This document shows, piece by piece, positions 16,174 to 23,951 of a stretch of 64,000 bases of DNA (positions are counted from its first letter, which is position 1; each line of letters opens with the position of its first letter). The position numbers and the translations under genes are program-made. This stretch comes from Leeuwenhoekiella blandensis MED217 (GTDB lineage Bacteria; Bacteroidota; Bacteroidia; Flavobacteriales; Flavobacteriaceae): the NCBI RefSeq assembly GCF_000152985.1, contig NZ_CH672395.1:3195538-3259537 (forward strand). The letters run 5' to 3'. Under the pieces are notes generated by a model, which was given only the letters and a program-made list of their open reading frames with translations, was not told the DNA's origin and did no database searches.

Positions 16174-16830
16174 ATGAAAATTCAGAATTCCATCAGCAAC
16201 CTTAATCAAAGCTTGGCAAAACTAAACCTGGCTTCAAAAAAAGCCTTCAATCAAATAAACCGCGATAATCGCGTTAAATCAGTATTAATTTTAGCAGTAG
16301 GCGTTGCCGCTGCATCATTTACAACAAAAACAATCATGGAAAAAGTAAGCGTAAAAAGCAGTTCAATCACTTGGGTAGGTAAAAAAGTTACCGGTAAGCA
16401 TTCAGGAACTATCGATCTTAAAGACGGTTTTTTTGAAATGGAAAACGGAAACATCACCGGAGGTGAGTTTGTGATCGACATGAACAGCATCGCGTGTACA
16501 GACCTTGAAGGAGACAGCAAAGGTCAACTGGAAGGACACCTAAAAAGTGACGATTTCTTTGGTGTAGAAAATCACCCAACTGCCAAATTGGTCATCACCA
16601 ATGCGGTTAAAGACGGAAATTCGTATACCGTAACCGGAGACCTTACCATTAAAGAAACTACTGAACCTATCTCTTTTGACTTGCAACAAGCAGGTGATAA
16701 TTTTACTACTACCCTAACCATCGACCGTAGTAAATACAACGTGCGTTACGGATCTGGCAGCTTCTTTGACAACCTAGGAGACAAGACGATCTACGACGAC
16801 TTCACACTAGACATCAACTTGTCTATCTAA
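16174..16830 (+). CDS. YceI-family lipid-binding protein
   Basis: The product (218 aa) has a cytoplasmic or signal-like N-terminus with a hydrophobic stretch at about residues 35-49 (SVLILAVGVAAASF). The YceI lipocalin-like beta-barrel follows: SSITWVGKKVTGKHSGTIDL, LEGHLKSDDFFGVENHPTAKL, ITGDLTIK-type and IDRSKYNVRYGSGSF. The family binds polyisoprenoid-like ligands in the periplasm and is often regulated with oxidoreductases. I chose the ATG at 16174 because an earlier in-frame start at 16111 would overlap the nitroreductase gene and carry the operator inside the gene. A fragment of a second copy of its 3' end lies at 17252-17302. Confidence 0.92.
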   Translation: MKIQNSISNLNQSLAKLNLASKKAFNQINRDNRVKSVLILAVGVAAASFTTKTIMEKVSVKSSSITWVGKKVTGKHSGTIDLKDGFFEMENGNITGGEFVIDMNSIACTDLEGDSKGQLEGHLKSDDFFGVENHPTAKLVITNAVKDGNSYTVTGDLTIKETTEPISFDLQQAGDNFTTTLTIDRSKYNVRYGSGSFFDNLGDKTIYDDFTLDINLSI

Positions 16831-16855
16831 TTGATTGTCTATCATAAGTATTTAG

Positions 16856-16887
16856 AAAGCTGTCTTTTAAAAAGACAGCTTTTTTTT
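16856..16887 (+). terminator. Rho-independent terminator after the YceI gene
   Basis: AAGCTGTCTTTT and AAAAGACAGCTT form a strong stem followed by a run of T. It lies 26 bp after the stop codon. Confidence 0.85.
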
Positions 16888-16975
16888 GTGGTATTTCAAA
16901 ATGGTTCCACGTACTTTATTAGAACAAATAGTCATATCCGAAAGTTTTTAACGTCTTTTTCTTCAGTATAGCGAG

Positions 16976-17132
16976 AAGGCTCCGTTAAGAATTTTTGAAG
17001 CCTTGGAAAAAATTCAGGAGCCTTATTGCGGTTTTCGCCCTGAGGCGAAAAATACCTAAGCGAGGGGCTCTTTTCTTTTGTGCAGCCTGTCCTGAGCGAT
17101 AGTCGAAGGATTTCTTTGGACAAGCAAAGAAA
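16976..17132. repeat. Structured intergenic element, copy A
   Basis: Nested inverted repeats are AAGGCTCC/GGAGCCTT (16976-16983 with 17017-17024), TTTTCGCC-CTGA-GGCGAAAA (17032-17051) and TTTCTTTG-GACAAG-CAAAGAAA (17111-17132). The element ends with ATGAACAAACAC. It also carries the CCTGAGCGATAGTCGAAGGA word at about 17091-17110. Copy B at 21467-21617 has the same layout and the same final hairpin and ATGAACAAAACAC tail. No gene is seen in 16888-17251. Confidence 0.7.
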
Positions 17133-17251
17133 ATGAACAAACACTATTAGTAATAAGATTTCTCGTATCAACCTTAGAAGATTAAACAACTACCTAAACA
17201 CACAACTAAACCATTTACTTTAAGCAAAAACAGAAATGCGATTACCCACGG

Positions 17252-17302
17252 GATAAAACCATCTACGACGACTTTACTTTAGACATCAACTTGTCTATCT
17301 AA
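17252..17302 (+). pseudogene. Fossil of a YceI gene 3' end
   Basis: These 51 bases encode DKTIYDDFTLDINLSI and a stop, identical at protein level to the last 16 codons of the YceI gene ending at 16830, with only a few base differences, all silent. Upstream the match fades quickly (AAATGCGATTACCCACGG resembles the NVRYG codons). It is a remnant of a duplicated yceI copy, most of which has been lost. Confidence 0.8.
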
Positions 17303-17330
17303 TATTTTTAAAAAGTAATTTTAAATTTTG

Positions 17331-17361
17331 TTTGTCGCTTAAGCATCAATTTTTATCTTTG
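17331..17361 (+). promoter_or_regulatory. trp operon promoter
   Basis: TTTG (17331-17334), 19 bases, then TATCTTTG (17354-17361) is a full match to the Bacteroidota TTTG-N19-TAnnTTTG promoter. The expected start of transcription is near 17366-17369, only a few bases before the leader-peptide ATG at 17373. The 8-bp inverted repeat AGCATCAA/TTGATGCT (17342-17349 with 17359-17366) straddles the -7 box and could be an operator. Confidence 0.85.
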
Positions 17362-17372
17362 ATGCTCAAATT

Positions 17373-17420
17373 ATGAAAAACAAAACAGTAAATACTTGGT
17401 GGTGGATCTCGCAACAGTAA
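17373..17420 (+). CDS. trpL: trp operon leader peptide
   Basis: The 15-codon frame reads MKNKTVNTWWWISQQ and then TAA. Three consecutive TGG codons at 17397-17405 are the hallmark of a ribosome-sensed tryptophan leader. It begins a few bases after the predicted transcription start, so it is nearly leaderless. It is followed by a segment able to pair with the terminator loop and then a strong terminator before trpE. Confidence 0.88.
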   Translation: MKNKTVNTWWWISQQ

Positions 17421-17487
17421 TGTCGTGAAACAACCTTGTATTTAAAATTTAAATAACTGAAAGGCCTGTCTCACGACAGGCCTTTTT
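17421..17487 (+). promoter_or_regulatory. Trp attenuator: antiterminator and terminator
   Basis: The terminator is AAGGCCTGTC-TCAC-GACAGGCCTT (17461-17484), a perfect 10-bp stem followed by T. The competing helix is TGTCGTGA (17421-17428) with TCACGACA (17471-17478), eight perfect pairs, which takes the loop and part of the 3' arm. A ribosome stalled at the Trp codons (17397-17405) leaves 17421-17428 free and favours the antiterminator; one that reaches the stop at 17418-17420 covers it and favours termination. It lies 23 bp before the trpE ATG. Confidence 0.87.
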
Positions 17488-17509
17488 TGTTTCGCCTAAC
17501 AACCAAAAA

Positions 17510-18907
17510 ATGAAATATACCTTAAAAACGCACAGCAAGAAGATTCTTGCCGATACCATCACTCCGGTTTCGGTATACCTTCGCCTGCGAGATCGCTTCC
17601 CCAACAGTCTGCTTCTCGAGAGTAGCGACTACCGGGCTAACGACAATACCTTCAGCTACATCTGTTGTAAACCTATCGCTTCGATCACCGTAAAGGATGA
17701 AATTATTACGGAAAGTTTCCCTGACGGAAAAACCACAACCACAAGCATCGACTCCACTACCGATGTAGTTGGGATCATCGAAGCTTTTGCCAAAAAGTTT
17801 GAGACCGAAAACAACGATAAAAAGTTCATTCAAAACGGACTGTTCGGCTATATGAGTTATGATGCCGTGCGCTATTTTGAAGATATTGAGATCACCAAAA
17901 AAGAAGGTGCGCTGGATGTCCCAGATCTGTATTATGCGGTGTATCAAAACATCATTGCGATCAATCATTTCAATAATGAAGCCTATATTTTTTCGCACAC
18001 CTACAATGAAGAAAATAACCTGAGTGAGATCGCACAGCTGCTTACGGTAAAAAGTTTTGCAGAGTACCATTTCAAATTAGAAGGCGATCAACAATCGCAA
18101 ATGTCTGATGAAGCCTTTATGGATCTGGTTAAAACCTGTAAAAAACATTGCCAACGCGGTGATGTGTTTCAGATCGTACCTTCTAAGCGCTTTTCGCAAA
18201 ATTTCAGCGGTGATGAATTCAATGTGTATCGCAGTTTACGCAGTGTAAATCCTTCGCCGTATTTATTCTTTTTTGACTACGGAAACTTTAAGATCTTCGG
18301 AAGTTCTCCCGAAGCGCAACTCATCGTTAAGGATGGCAAAGCTGAAATTCACCCCATCGCCGGAACCTTTAAACGTACCGGAAATGATGAGAAGGATGCT
18401 GTACTGGCCAAAAAACTTTCTGAAGATGAAAAAGAAAACAGCGAGCATGTGATGCTGGTCGATTTGGCGCGCAACGACTTAAGTCGCAACGGCAGCAACG
18501 TGAAAGTAGAGACCTATCGCGAGGTGCAATACTTTTCACACGTGATCCATTTGGTGAGTAAAGTTACAGGAACCAAACACCCTGACACCTCAACCATGCG
18601 TGTCGTGGCAGACACCTTTCCCGCCGGAACTTTGAGCGGTGCGCCCAAGCACAATGCGATGAAATTGCTGGAGAAATACGAACCCATAAACCGGGATTTC
18701 TACGGTGGTGCGATCGGTTTTATGGATTTCAACGGAAACTTCAATCACGCGATCATCATCCGTTCTTTTTTGAGTAAAAATCATCAATTACATTATCAGG
18801 CAGGAGCCGGAATCGTAAGCGATAGTGTTCCTGAAAAAGAATTAGAAGAAGTATATAACAAATTAGGCGCGCTTACTAAAGCCCTTAAACTTGCTGAAGA
18901 ACTATAA
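17510..18907 (+). CDS. trpE: Anthranilate synthase component I
   Basis: The product (465 aa) converts chorismate to anthranilate with ammonia from TrpG. The chorismate-binding domain carries QIVPSKRF, PSPYLFFFDYGNFKIFGSSPE, HPIAGTFKRTG, ADTFPAGTLSGAPK and GAIGFMDFNGNFNHAIIIRSF, all catalytic-domain signatures. The N-terminal LLESSDYRANDNTFSYIC is the tryptophan-feedback region. It is the first structural gene after the attenuator. trpG follows after one base. Confidence 0.97.
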   Translation: MKYTLKTHSKKILADTITPVSVYLRLRDRFPNSLLLESSDYRANDNTFSYICCKPIASITVKDEIITESFPDGKTTTTSIDSTTDVVGIIEAFAKKFETENNDKKFIQNGLFGYMSYDAVRYFEDIEITKKEGALDVPDLYYAVYQNIIAINHFNNEAYIFSHTYNEENNLSEIAQLLTVKSFAEYHFKLEGDQQSQMSDEAFMDLVKTCKKHCQRGDVFQIVPSKRFSQNFSGDEFNVYRSLRSVNPSPYLFFFDYGNFKIFGSSPEAQLIVKDGKAEIHPIAGTFKRTGNDEKDAVLAKKLSEDEKENSEHVMLVDLARNDLSRNGSNVKVETYREVQYFSHVIHLVSKVTGTKHPDTSTMRVVADTFPAGTLSGAPKHNAMKLLEKYEPINRDFYGGAIGFMDFNGNFNHAIIIRSFLSKNHQLHYQAGAGIVSDSVPEKELEEVYNKLGALTKALKLAEEL

Positions 18908-18908
18908 C

Positions 18909-19481
18909 ATGAAAAAACAGGTTTTAGTCATAGACAATTACGACAGTTTTGTGTACAACCTTGTACATTATCTTGAAGATCTGGACTGCGAAGTCACCGT
19001 TAAACGCAACGACCAACTCCGTCTAGAAGAGGTTGCTGCTTACGATAAAATCTTGCTTTCACCGGGCCCGGGAATCCCGGAAGAAGCCGGTTTGCTTTTA
19101 GAAATTATCAAGACCTACGCGCCTACCAAAAGTATGTTTGGCGTATGCCTAGGCCAGCAGGCCATCGGCGAAGTTTTTGGTGGAACGCTCATCAACCTGG
19201 ATCAGGTATTTCACGGTGTTGCAACCTCAGCCAAACAGTTGGTTGCAGACGAACCGCTTTTTAAAGACATCCCGACGGAATTTGAGATCGGAAGATACCA
19301 CTCCTGGGTCGTTGCTCCGGAAAATTTTCCGGAAGCTTTAGAGATCACTTCGGTAGATGTGAATGGGCAAATCATGTCTTTACGTCATAAAGAATATGAC
19401 GTGCGCGGCGTACAATTTCATCCCGAATCGGTACTCACTCCGGAAGGCAAAACAATGATCAAAAATTGGGTTAATAATTAA
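18909..19481 (+). CDS. trpG: Anthranilate synthase glutamine amidotransferase subunit
   Basis: The product (190 aa) is a class I glutamine amidotransferase. The catalytic Cys80 lies in GVCLGQQAIGE and the His/Glu partner in FHPESVLTPEG near the C-terminus. VIDNYDSFVYNLVHYL is the usual N-terminus. I chose the ATG at 18909, one base after the trpE stop, in preference to an in-frame start at 18891 that would overlap trpE. The gene is dedicated to tryptophan by its place, though this subunit type can also serve p-aminobenzoate synthesis. Confidence 0.96.
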   Translation: MKKQVLVIDNYDSFVYNLVHYLEDLDCEVTVKRNDQLRLEEVAAYDKILLSPGPGIPEEAGLLLEIIKTYAPTKSMFGVCLGQQAIGEVFGGTLINLDQVFHGVATSAKQLVADEPLFKDIPTEFEIGRYHSWVVAPENFPEALEITSVDVNGQIMSLRHKEYDVRGVQFHPESVLTPEGKTMIKNWVNN

Positions 19482-19489
19482 GTTTTTCT

Positions 19490-19594
19490 ATTTCCGTGAA
19501 GATGGAAATCTCATGAACCCAACTAAAACTGCTTCCGTGAAGACGGAAATCTTATAAAATAAAAGAAGTAGTCCATTTCCGTGAAAACGGAAAT
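19490..19594. repeat. Three 20-nt palindromes between trpG and trpD
   Basis: Copies at 19490-19509 (ATTTCCGTGAAGATGGAAAT), 19531-19550 (GCTTCCGTGAAGACGGAAAT) and 19575-19594 (ATTTCCGTGAAAACGGAAAT). Each is followed by CTC or CTT, as are the 3501-3609 copies. The middle copy has lost pairing of its outer two bases; the core TTCCGT/ACGGAA is kept. A smaller CTCC-CTAC-GGAG hairpin follows at about 19612. Confidence 0.88.
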
Positions 19595-19639
19595 CTCAAA
19601 TAAATAATAATGCTCCCTACGGAGTACTTATAGTAAATA

Positions 19640-20635
19640 ATGAAGACAATATTAAACAGACTTATAAACCACGAGCAACTCAATAAAGAAGAAGCGCGAG
19701 AGGTTTTAGTCAACATTTCTGAAGGTAAGTACAACACCAGCCAGATCGCGGCTTTTATCACCGTGTATATGATGCGTAGCATTACGGTTGAAGAACTTGC
19801 CGGTTTTAGAGACGCATTGCTAGACCTATGTATCGCTGTTCCCTTTGAAGGCTATAACGCGATCGATCTATGCGGAACCGGTGGTGATGGTAAAAACACG
19901 TTCAACATTTCTACACTTTCTTCTTTTGTAGCAGCAGGTGCGGGAATCAATGTGACCAAGCACGGGAACTACGGCGTTTCTTCTGTGAGTGGAAGTAGCA
20001 ACGTTATGGAAAGCTTCGGAATAAAATTTACCAACGATGCCGACTTTTTAAAGCGCTGTCTGGATGAAGCGGGTATTTGCGTACTCCACGCGCCGCTCTT
20101 TCACCCGGCGATGAAAAATGTGGGACCTATTCGCCGCGAACTCGGCGTTAAAACCTTCTTCAATATGCTGGGCCCTATGGTAAATCCGGCGTTTCCTGAG
20201 AACCAACTCGTGGGTGTTTTCAATCTGGAACTGGCTCGTTTATACGGGTATCTGTATCAGGATACTAAAAAGAATTTTACCATTTTACACAGTATCGATG
20301 GCTATGACGAGATTTCGCTAACCGGAAATACCAAAGCCATTCGCAACAACAGCGAGCGCATGTTAACGGCTGAAGATTTTGGGGTACATACGATCAAACA
20401 GGAAGATATTTATGGTGGTGACACGATCGAATCTTCTGCTGCGATCTTTAAAAAAGTGATCAGCGGTAAGGGTACTGAAGCGCAAAACAATGTGGTTTGC
20501 GCCAATGCAGGAATGGCCATTGCCACCGTTAAAAACCTCGAGCCTAAAGCAGGTTTTGAACTTGCCAAAGAAGCTCTTCTAAGCGGAAAAGGACTCGAAC
20601 GCTTAAATAAACTCATAGCCCTAAGCAGCAAATAA
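19640..20635 (+). CDS. trpD: Anthranilate phosphoribosyltransferase
   Basis: The product (331 aa) joins anthranilate to PRPP. The glycine-rich PRPP loop CGTGGDGKNTFNIST lies near residues 77-91, with KHGNYGVSSVSGSSNVMESFG and the VGPIRRELGVKTFFNMLGPMVNPA segment following. Length is normal and there is no fused TrpG domain. The stop is one base before the trpC start. The 158-bp gap from trpG is filled by palindromic repeats. Confidence 0.97.
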   Translation: MKTILNRLINHEQLNKEEAREVLVNISEGKYNTSQIAAFITVYMMRSITVEELAGFRDALLDLCIAVPFEGYNAIDLCGTGGDGKNTFNISTLSSFVAAGAGINVTKHGNYGVSSVSGSSNVMESFGIKFTNDADFLKRCLDEAGICVLHAPLFHPAMKNVGPIRRELGVKTFFNMLGPMVNPAFPENQLVGVFNLELARLYGYLYQDTKKNFTILHSIDGYDEISLTGNTKAIRNNSERMLTAEDFGVHTIKQEDIYGGDTIESSAAIFKKVISGKGTEAQNNVVCANAGMAIATVKNLEPKAGFELAKEALLSGKGLERLNKLIALSSK

Positions 20636-20636
20636 G

Positions 20637-21419
20637 ATGAATATTTTAGACAAAATAATCGCTGATAAATATAAAGAAGTAGCCTTACGCAAGCAGCTGA
20701 TTCCGGCGAAGCAATTGGAGCAGTCGGTGCTTTTTAATCGTAAATCGCCTTCACTTGCACAAGCCTTGAGCACAAGCGCTTCAGGGATCATCGCAGAGCA
20801 TAAACGCCGATCACCCAGCAAAGCAACCATAAATAATAACCTCAACGTGCAAGATGTAGCCCGTGGTTACGAGCAGGCCGGGGTTTGTGGGATGAGCGTA
20901 CTTACCGATGGGAAATATTTTGGTGGCTCGCTAGACGACCTGTTGCTCGCCCGTGCCGCAGCGCAATTACCGCTGTTGCGTAAAGAATTTGTGATCGACA
21001 CCTATCAAATTCTGGAAGCGAAAGCCTATGGTGCCGATGTGATCTTGCTAATTGCAGCAGTGCTCACGCGGGAAGAGATCAAAAGCCTTTCAGAATTTGC
21101 AAAATCGCTTGGTCTTGATGTGCTTCTCGAAGTCCATAATCTGGAAGAATTGCAAAAATCGGTCATGCCGTCTTTAGATATGTTGGGCGTAAACAATCGC
21201 AACCTAAAAACTTTTGAAGTCAGTCTCGAAACCAGCAAAAGTCTTTCTGCTGAAATCCCAGATGACTTTGTAAAAGTTTCTGAAAGCGGAATCAGTTCGA
21301 TCGAAGCGATCAAAGCCTTACAGCCGTATGGTTACAAAGGATTTCTTATTGGCGAGAACTTTATGAAAACTGACGACCCTGGCGCCAGCGCCACTGAGTT
21401 TATCAAACAGCTTATTTAA
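20637..21419 (+). CDS. trpC: Indole-3-glycerol phosphate synthase
   Basis: The product (260 aa) is a TIM barrel that closes carboxyphenylaminodeoxyribulose phosphate to indoleglycerol phosphate. Catalytic segments are IIAEHKRRSPSK (Glu/Lys near 52-58), LRKEFVIDTYQI, LEVHNLEEL, LGVNNRNLKTFEV and VSESGISS. It is monofunctional; trpF is a separate gene 224 bp downstream. The start lies one base after the trpD stop. Confidence 0.97.
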   Translation: MNILDKIIADKYKEVALRKQLIPAKQLEQSVLFNRKSPSLAQALSTSASGIIAEHKRRSPSKATINNNLNVQDVARGYEQAGVCGMSVLTDGKYFGGSLDDLLLARAAAQLPLLRKEFVIDTYQILEAKAYGADVILLIAAVLTREEIKSLSEFAKSLGLDVLLEVHNLEELQKSVMPSLDMLGVNNRNLKTFEVSLETSKSLSAEIPDDFVKVSESGISSIEAIKALQPYGYKGFLIGENFMKTDDPGASATEFIKQLI

Positions 21420-21466
21420 TAGTATATAAATTAAATTGAATACTAAATAGTATACATGCGAAGCCT

Positions 21467-21617
21467 CCTTTTGTTCCAGAATAGGCTTTATAAAATGGGA
21501 AAGACAGCGTAGCGCCCATTTTATAAAATGGTTTCCATAACCGGCTAAGGTTATGGAAAATTCCTAACAAAAGGCGTCTTTTTCTTTGGTTCGTTTCTTT
21601 TGGAAGAGCAAAAGAAA
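21467..21617. repeat. Structured intergenic element, copy B (three-way-junction layout)
   Basis: An outer arm CCTTTTGTT (21467-21475) pairs with AACAAAAGG (21566-21574). Inside lie a 13-bp perfect hairpin TTTATAAAATGGG/CCCATTTTATAAA (21487-21499 with 21515-21527) and an 11-bp one TTTCCATAACC/GGTTATGGAAA (21532-21542 with 21549-21559). A third hairpin TTTCTTTTG-GAAGAG-CAAAAGAAA (21594-21617) follows, then ATGAACAAAACAC. The layout and the final hairpin match copy A at 16976-17132. It occupies the trpC-trpF gap. Confidence 0.82.
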
Positions 21618-21643
21618 TGAACAAAACACAATAGGAAGCACTA

Positions 21644-22300
21644 ATGCTTATGATCAAAAAAATCCATCATAAAAAAAATAATAGACTAAGCCTTAAGGTT
21701 TGTGGTATGAAACACAACACGCTTGAAGTTGCGCAACTCCAACCGGATTATTTGGGTTTTATCTTCTTTGAAAAAAGTAAACGAAATTATGACAAAGCCC
21801 ATATTGAAATCCTTCCGGAAGGAATAAAGAAAGTCGGTGTTTTTGTAGATGCAAGCATCGCATTTGTACTCGATAACATCAGGCAGTTTCAGTTTGATGT
21901 GATTCAGTTGCACGGTAGCGAAACTCCGGAATATTGTAAGAGGCTTCAAACAGATTCAAAAGTTGAACTCTGGAAAGTCTTCAGCATAAAAGACCACTTT
22001 GACTTTTCGGTTTTGGAAGCTTATGAAGCTGTGATCGATAAATTTTTATTTGACACCAAAGGAAAGGAAAAAGGCGGCAATGGCTATACTTTTGATTGGA
22101 GAATACTTCAAAACTATCCTTCGCAAAAGCCTTTTATGTTAAGTGGCGGTATAGGATTGGGAGAAATCCCAGCGGTAAACGAACTTAAAAAAACACAACT
22201 TCCACTCTTTGGTATCGATGTCAACAGTAAATTTGAAGACGAACCGGGATTGAAAAATATAAACCTGTTAAAGTCACTCGTAAGAGATTTAAATAGATAA
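21644..22300 (+). CDS. trpF: Phosphoribosylanthranilate isomerase
   Basis: The product (218 aa) performs the Amadori rearrangement of phosphoribosylanthranilate. The catalytic Cys is in SLKVCGMKH (residue 20) and the catalytic Asp in [22 protein letters not shown] and [11 protein letters not shown] hold the phosphate. A basic 15-residue N-terminal tail ([16 protein letters not shown]) precedes the usual start; translation could begin at 21644 or at the second ATG, 21650. The gap before it holds the structured element at 21467-21617. Confidence 0.95.
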   Translation: MLMIKKIHHKKNNRLSLKVCGMKHNTLEVAQLQPDYLGFIFFEKSKRNYDKAHIEILPEGIKKVGVFVDASIAFVLDNIRQFQFDVIQLHGSETPEYCKRLQTDSKVELWKVFSIKDHFDFSVLEAYEAVIDKFLFDTKGKEKGGNGYTFDWRILQNYPSQKPFMLSGGIGLGEIPAVNELKKTQLPLFGIDVNSKFEDEPGLKNINLLKSLVRDLNR

Positions 22301-22301
22301 A

Positions 22302-22346
22302 GATTTCCGTCGTAGTTTATCCAGAGCGATAGCCGAAGGGCGGAAA
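22302..22346. repeat. Composite palindrome, TCGAAGG-type word inside a 20-nt repeat
   Basis: The two arms ATTTCCG (22302-22308) and CGGAAAT (22340-22346) are those of the 20-nt palindromes, but the 4-base loop is replaced by about 30 bases reading GTTTATCCAGAGCGATAGCC and GAAGGG. The same insert type is found between the arms at 24043-24088. It lies in the trpF-trpB gap. Confidence 0.7.
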
Positions 22347-22361
22347 TATCAATATAGAATT

Positions 22362-23546
22362 ATGAACTACAACGTAAATGAAAAAGGATATTATGGAGAT
22401 TTTGGTGGTGCTTACATCCCAGAAATGTTATATCCTAATGTAGAAGAACTGCGTCAGAATTATATAAAAGTGATGCAGGAGCCGGATTTTCAAGAGGAAT
22501 TTAAGGCGCTTTTAAAAGAATATGTGGGGCGTCCTACTCCACTCTATTATGCTAAGCGTTTTTCTGAAAAATACGGAACAAATGTTTATCTCAAACGCGA
22601 GGACCTGTGTCATACAGGAGCGCATAAAGTAAACAACACGATTGGCCAGATCTTGATGGCCAAGCGTTTGGGTAAAAACCGCATTATCGCCGAAACCGGT
22701 GCCGGTCAGCACGGAGTGGCCACGGCTACCGTATGTGCGTTGATGGGCTTAGAATGCATTGTGTACATGGGAGCGATAGACATCAAACGTCAGGCGCCTA
22801 ACGTAGCCCGAATGAAAATGCTGGGCGCTACCGTAGTTCCCGCAGAATCCGGTAGCAAAACCTTAAAAGATGCGACCAATGAAGCCATTCGCGACTGGAT
22901 CAACAATCCAACCGATACGCATTATATCATTGGTAGTGTGGTTGGGCCTCACCCCTATCCCGATATGGTGGCCCGTTTTCAAAGTGTGATCTCTGAAGAG
23001 GTTAAAAAGCAATTACTGGAGAAAGAAGGCAAAGAAAACCCCGATTATGTGGTGGCCTGTGTAGGAGGTGGCAGCAACGCAGCCGGGATTTATTATCATT
23101 ACCTCGATACGCCAGAAGTTGGTATCATCGCTGTAGAAGCTGCCGGGAAAGGAATTCACTCCGGGGAAAGCGCCGCAACTTCGGCCTTGGGTAAAGAAGG
23201 GATCATTCACGGAAGCAAAACCCTGTTGATGCAAACCGATGACGGGCAGATCACCGAGCCGTATTCGATTTCTGCAGGTCTTGATTATCCCGGTGTTGGA
23301 CCTATGCACGCGCATTTGTTTAGAAGCGGCCGTGGTGAGTTCATCAGCATCACCGATGCCGATGCGATGCAGGCCGGTCTTGAATTGTGTAAACTGGAAG
23401 GGATCATCCCCGCGATCGAATCGTCTCACGCTCTGGCCATTTTTGAAGAACGCAAGTTTAAAAAAGAGGATATCGTGGTCGTGAATTTGAGTGGTAGAGG
23501 AGATAAGGATCTAAGTACATTTATAGATTACTTCAAACTCGCTTAA
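22362..23546 (+). CDS. trpB: Tryptophan synthase beta chain
   Basis: The product (394 aa) is the PLP enzyme that joins indole and serine. The PLP-binding Lys89 is in [11 protein letters not shown]. The phosphate loop GGGSNA and the [15 protein letters not shown] and GRGEF segments near the C-terminus match the TrpB1 type that pairs with TrpA. Length is normal. Unusually for a trp operon, trpA does not follow directly: a GIY-YIG gene and repeat copies lie between, a gap of 560 bp. Confidence 0.97.
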   Translation: MNYNVNEKGYYGDFGGAYIPEMLYPNVEELRQNYIKVMQEPDFQEEFKALLKEYVGRPTPLYYAKRFSEKYGTNVYLKREDLCHTGAHKVNNTIGQILMAKRLGKNRIIAETGAGQHGVATATVCALMGLECIVYMGAIDIKRQAPNVARMKMLGATVVPAESGSKTLKDATNEAIRDWINNPTDTHYIIGSVVGPHPYPDMVARFQSVISEEVKKQLLEKEGKENPDYVVACVGGGSNAAGIYYHYLDTPEVGIIAVEAAGKGIHSGESAATSALGKEGIIHGSKTLLMQTDDGQITEPYSISAGLDYPGVGPMHAHLFRSGRGEFISITDADAMQAGLELCKLEGIIPAIESSHALAIFEERKFKKEDIVVVNLSGRGDKDLSTFIDYFKLA

Positions 23547-23564
23547 GCGCGTTTGAATTTTTCA

Positions 23565-23584
23565 TTTCCGCGAAGGCGGAAATC
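23565..23584. repeat. 20-nt palindrome just upstream of the GIY-YIG gene
   Basis: ATTTCCGC-GAAG-GCGGAAAT is a perfect 8-bp stem with a GAAG loop, the best copy of the family. It begins 18 bp after the trpB stop and ends 25 bp before the nuclease ATG. Confidence 0.9.
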
Positions 23585-23609
23585 CCTTGAATGTAAGCAC
23601 ACATTTTAA

Positions 23610-23903
23610 ATGGAAGAATTATTCTACATATATATTCTTACAAATAAAAACCACACAGTGCTTTACATTGGAGTTACCAGTGATTTAAAAAGAAGACTTA
23701 AACAGCATAAACAAAAGAGCAATAAAGGATTTACAAGAAAGTACAATGTTGAAAAACTCCTCTATTTTGAATCGAGCCCTTATGTCGAAAATGCCATTAA
23801 AAGAGAGAAACAGCTCAAAAAATGGAATAGAGCCTGGAAAGAAAATCTGATCAACGAAATGAATCCTGATTGGAACGATCTGAGTTGGATGCTAGACGAA
23901 TGA
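23610..23903 (+). CDS. Single-domain GIY-YIG nuclease
   Basis: The product (97 aa) is a lone GIY-YIG domain. YIYILTNKNHTVLYIGVTSDLKRRLKQH contains the two Tyr motifs and the catalytic Arg, and the catalytic Glu lies in NAIKREKQLKKW around residue 66. It ends NPDWNDLSWMLDE, as in the common UvrC-N-like/YhbQ-type stand-alone proteins. There is no extra DNA-binding domain. It sits within the trp operon between trpB and trpA, with a perfect palindrome 25 bp upstream and three half or composite copies downstream (23952-24088). Small GIY-YIG proteins can cut single-stranded or branched DNA; a link to the palindromes is my inference. It would be co-transcribed with trp genes unless it has its own promoter. 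Confidence 0.92.
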   Translation: MEELFYIYILTNKNHTVLYIGVTSDLKRRLKQHKQKSNKGFTRKYNVEKLLYFESSPYVENAIKREKQLKKWNRAWKENLINEMNPDWNDLSWMLDE

Positions 23904-23951
23904 GGTTTCTGTAGAATACAACATATTTAAAACTTGACTTGGATTTGAAAG

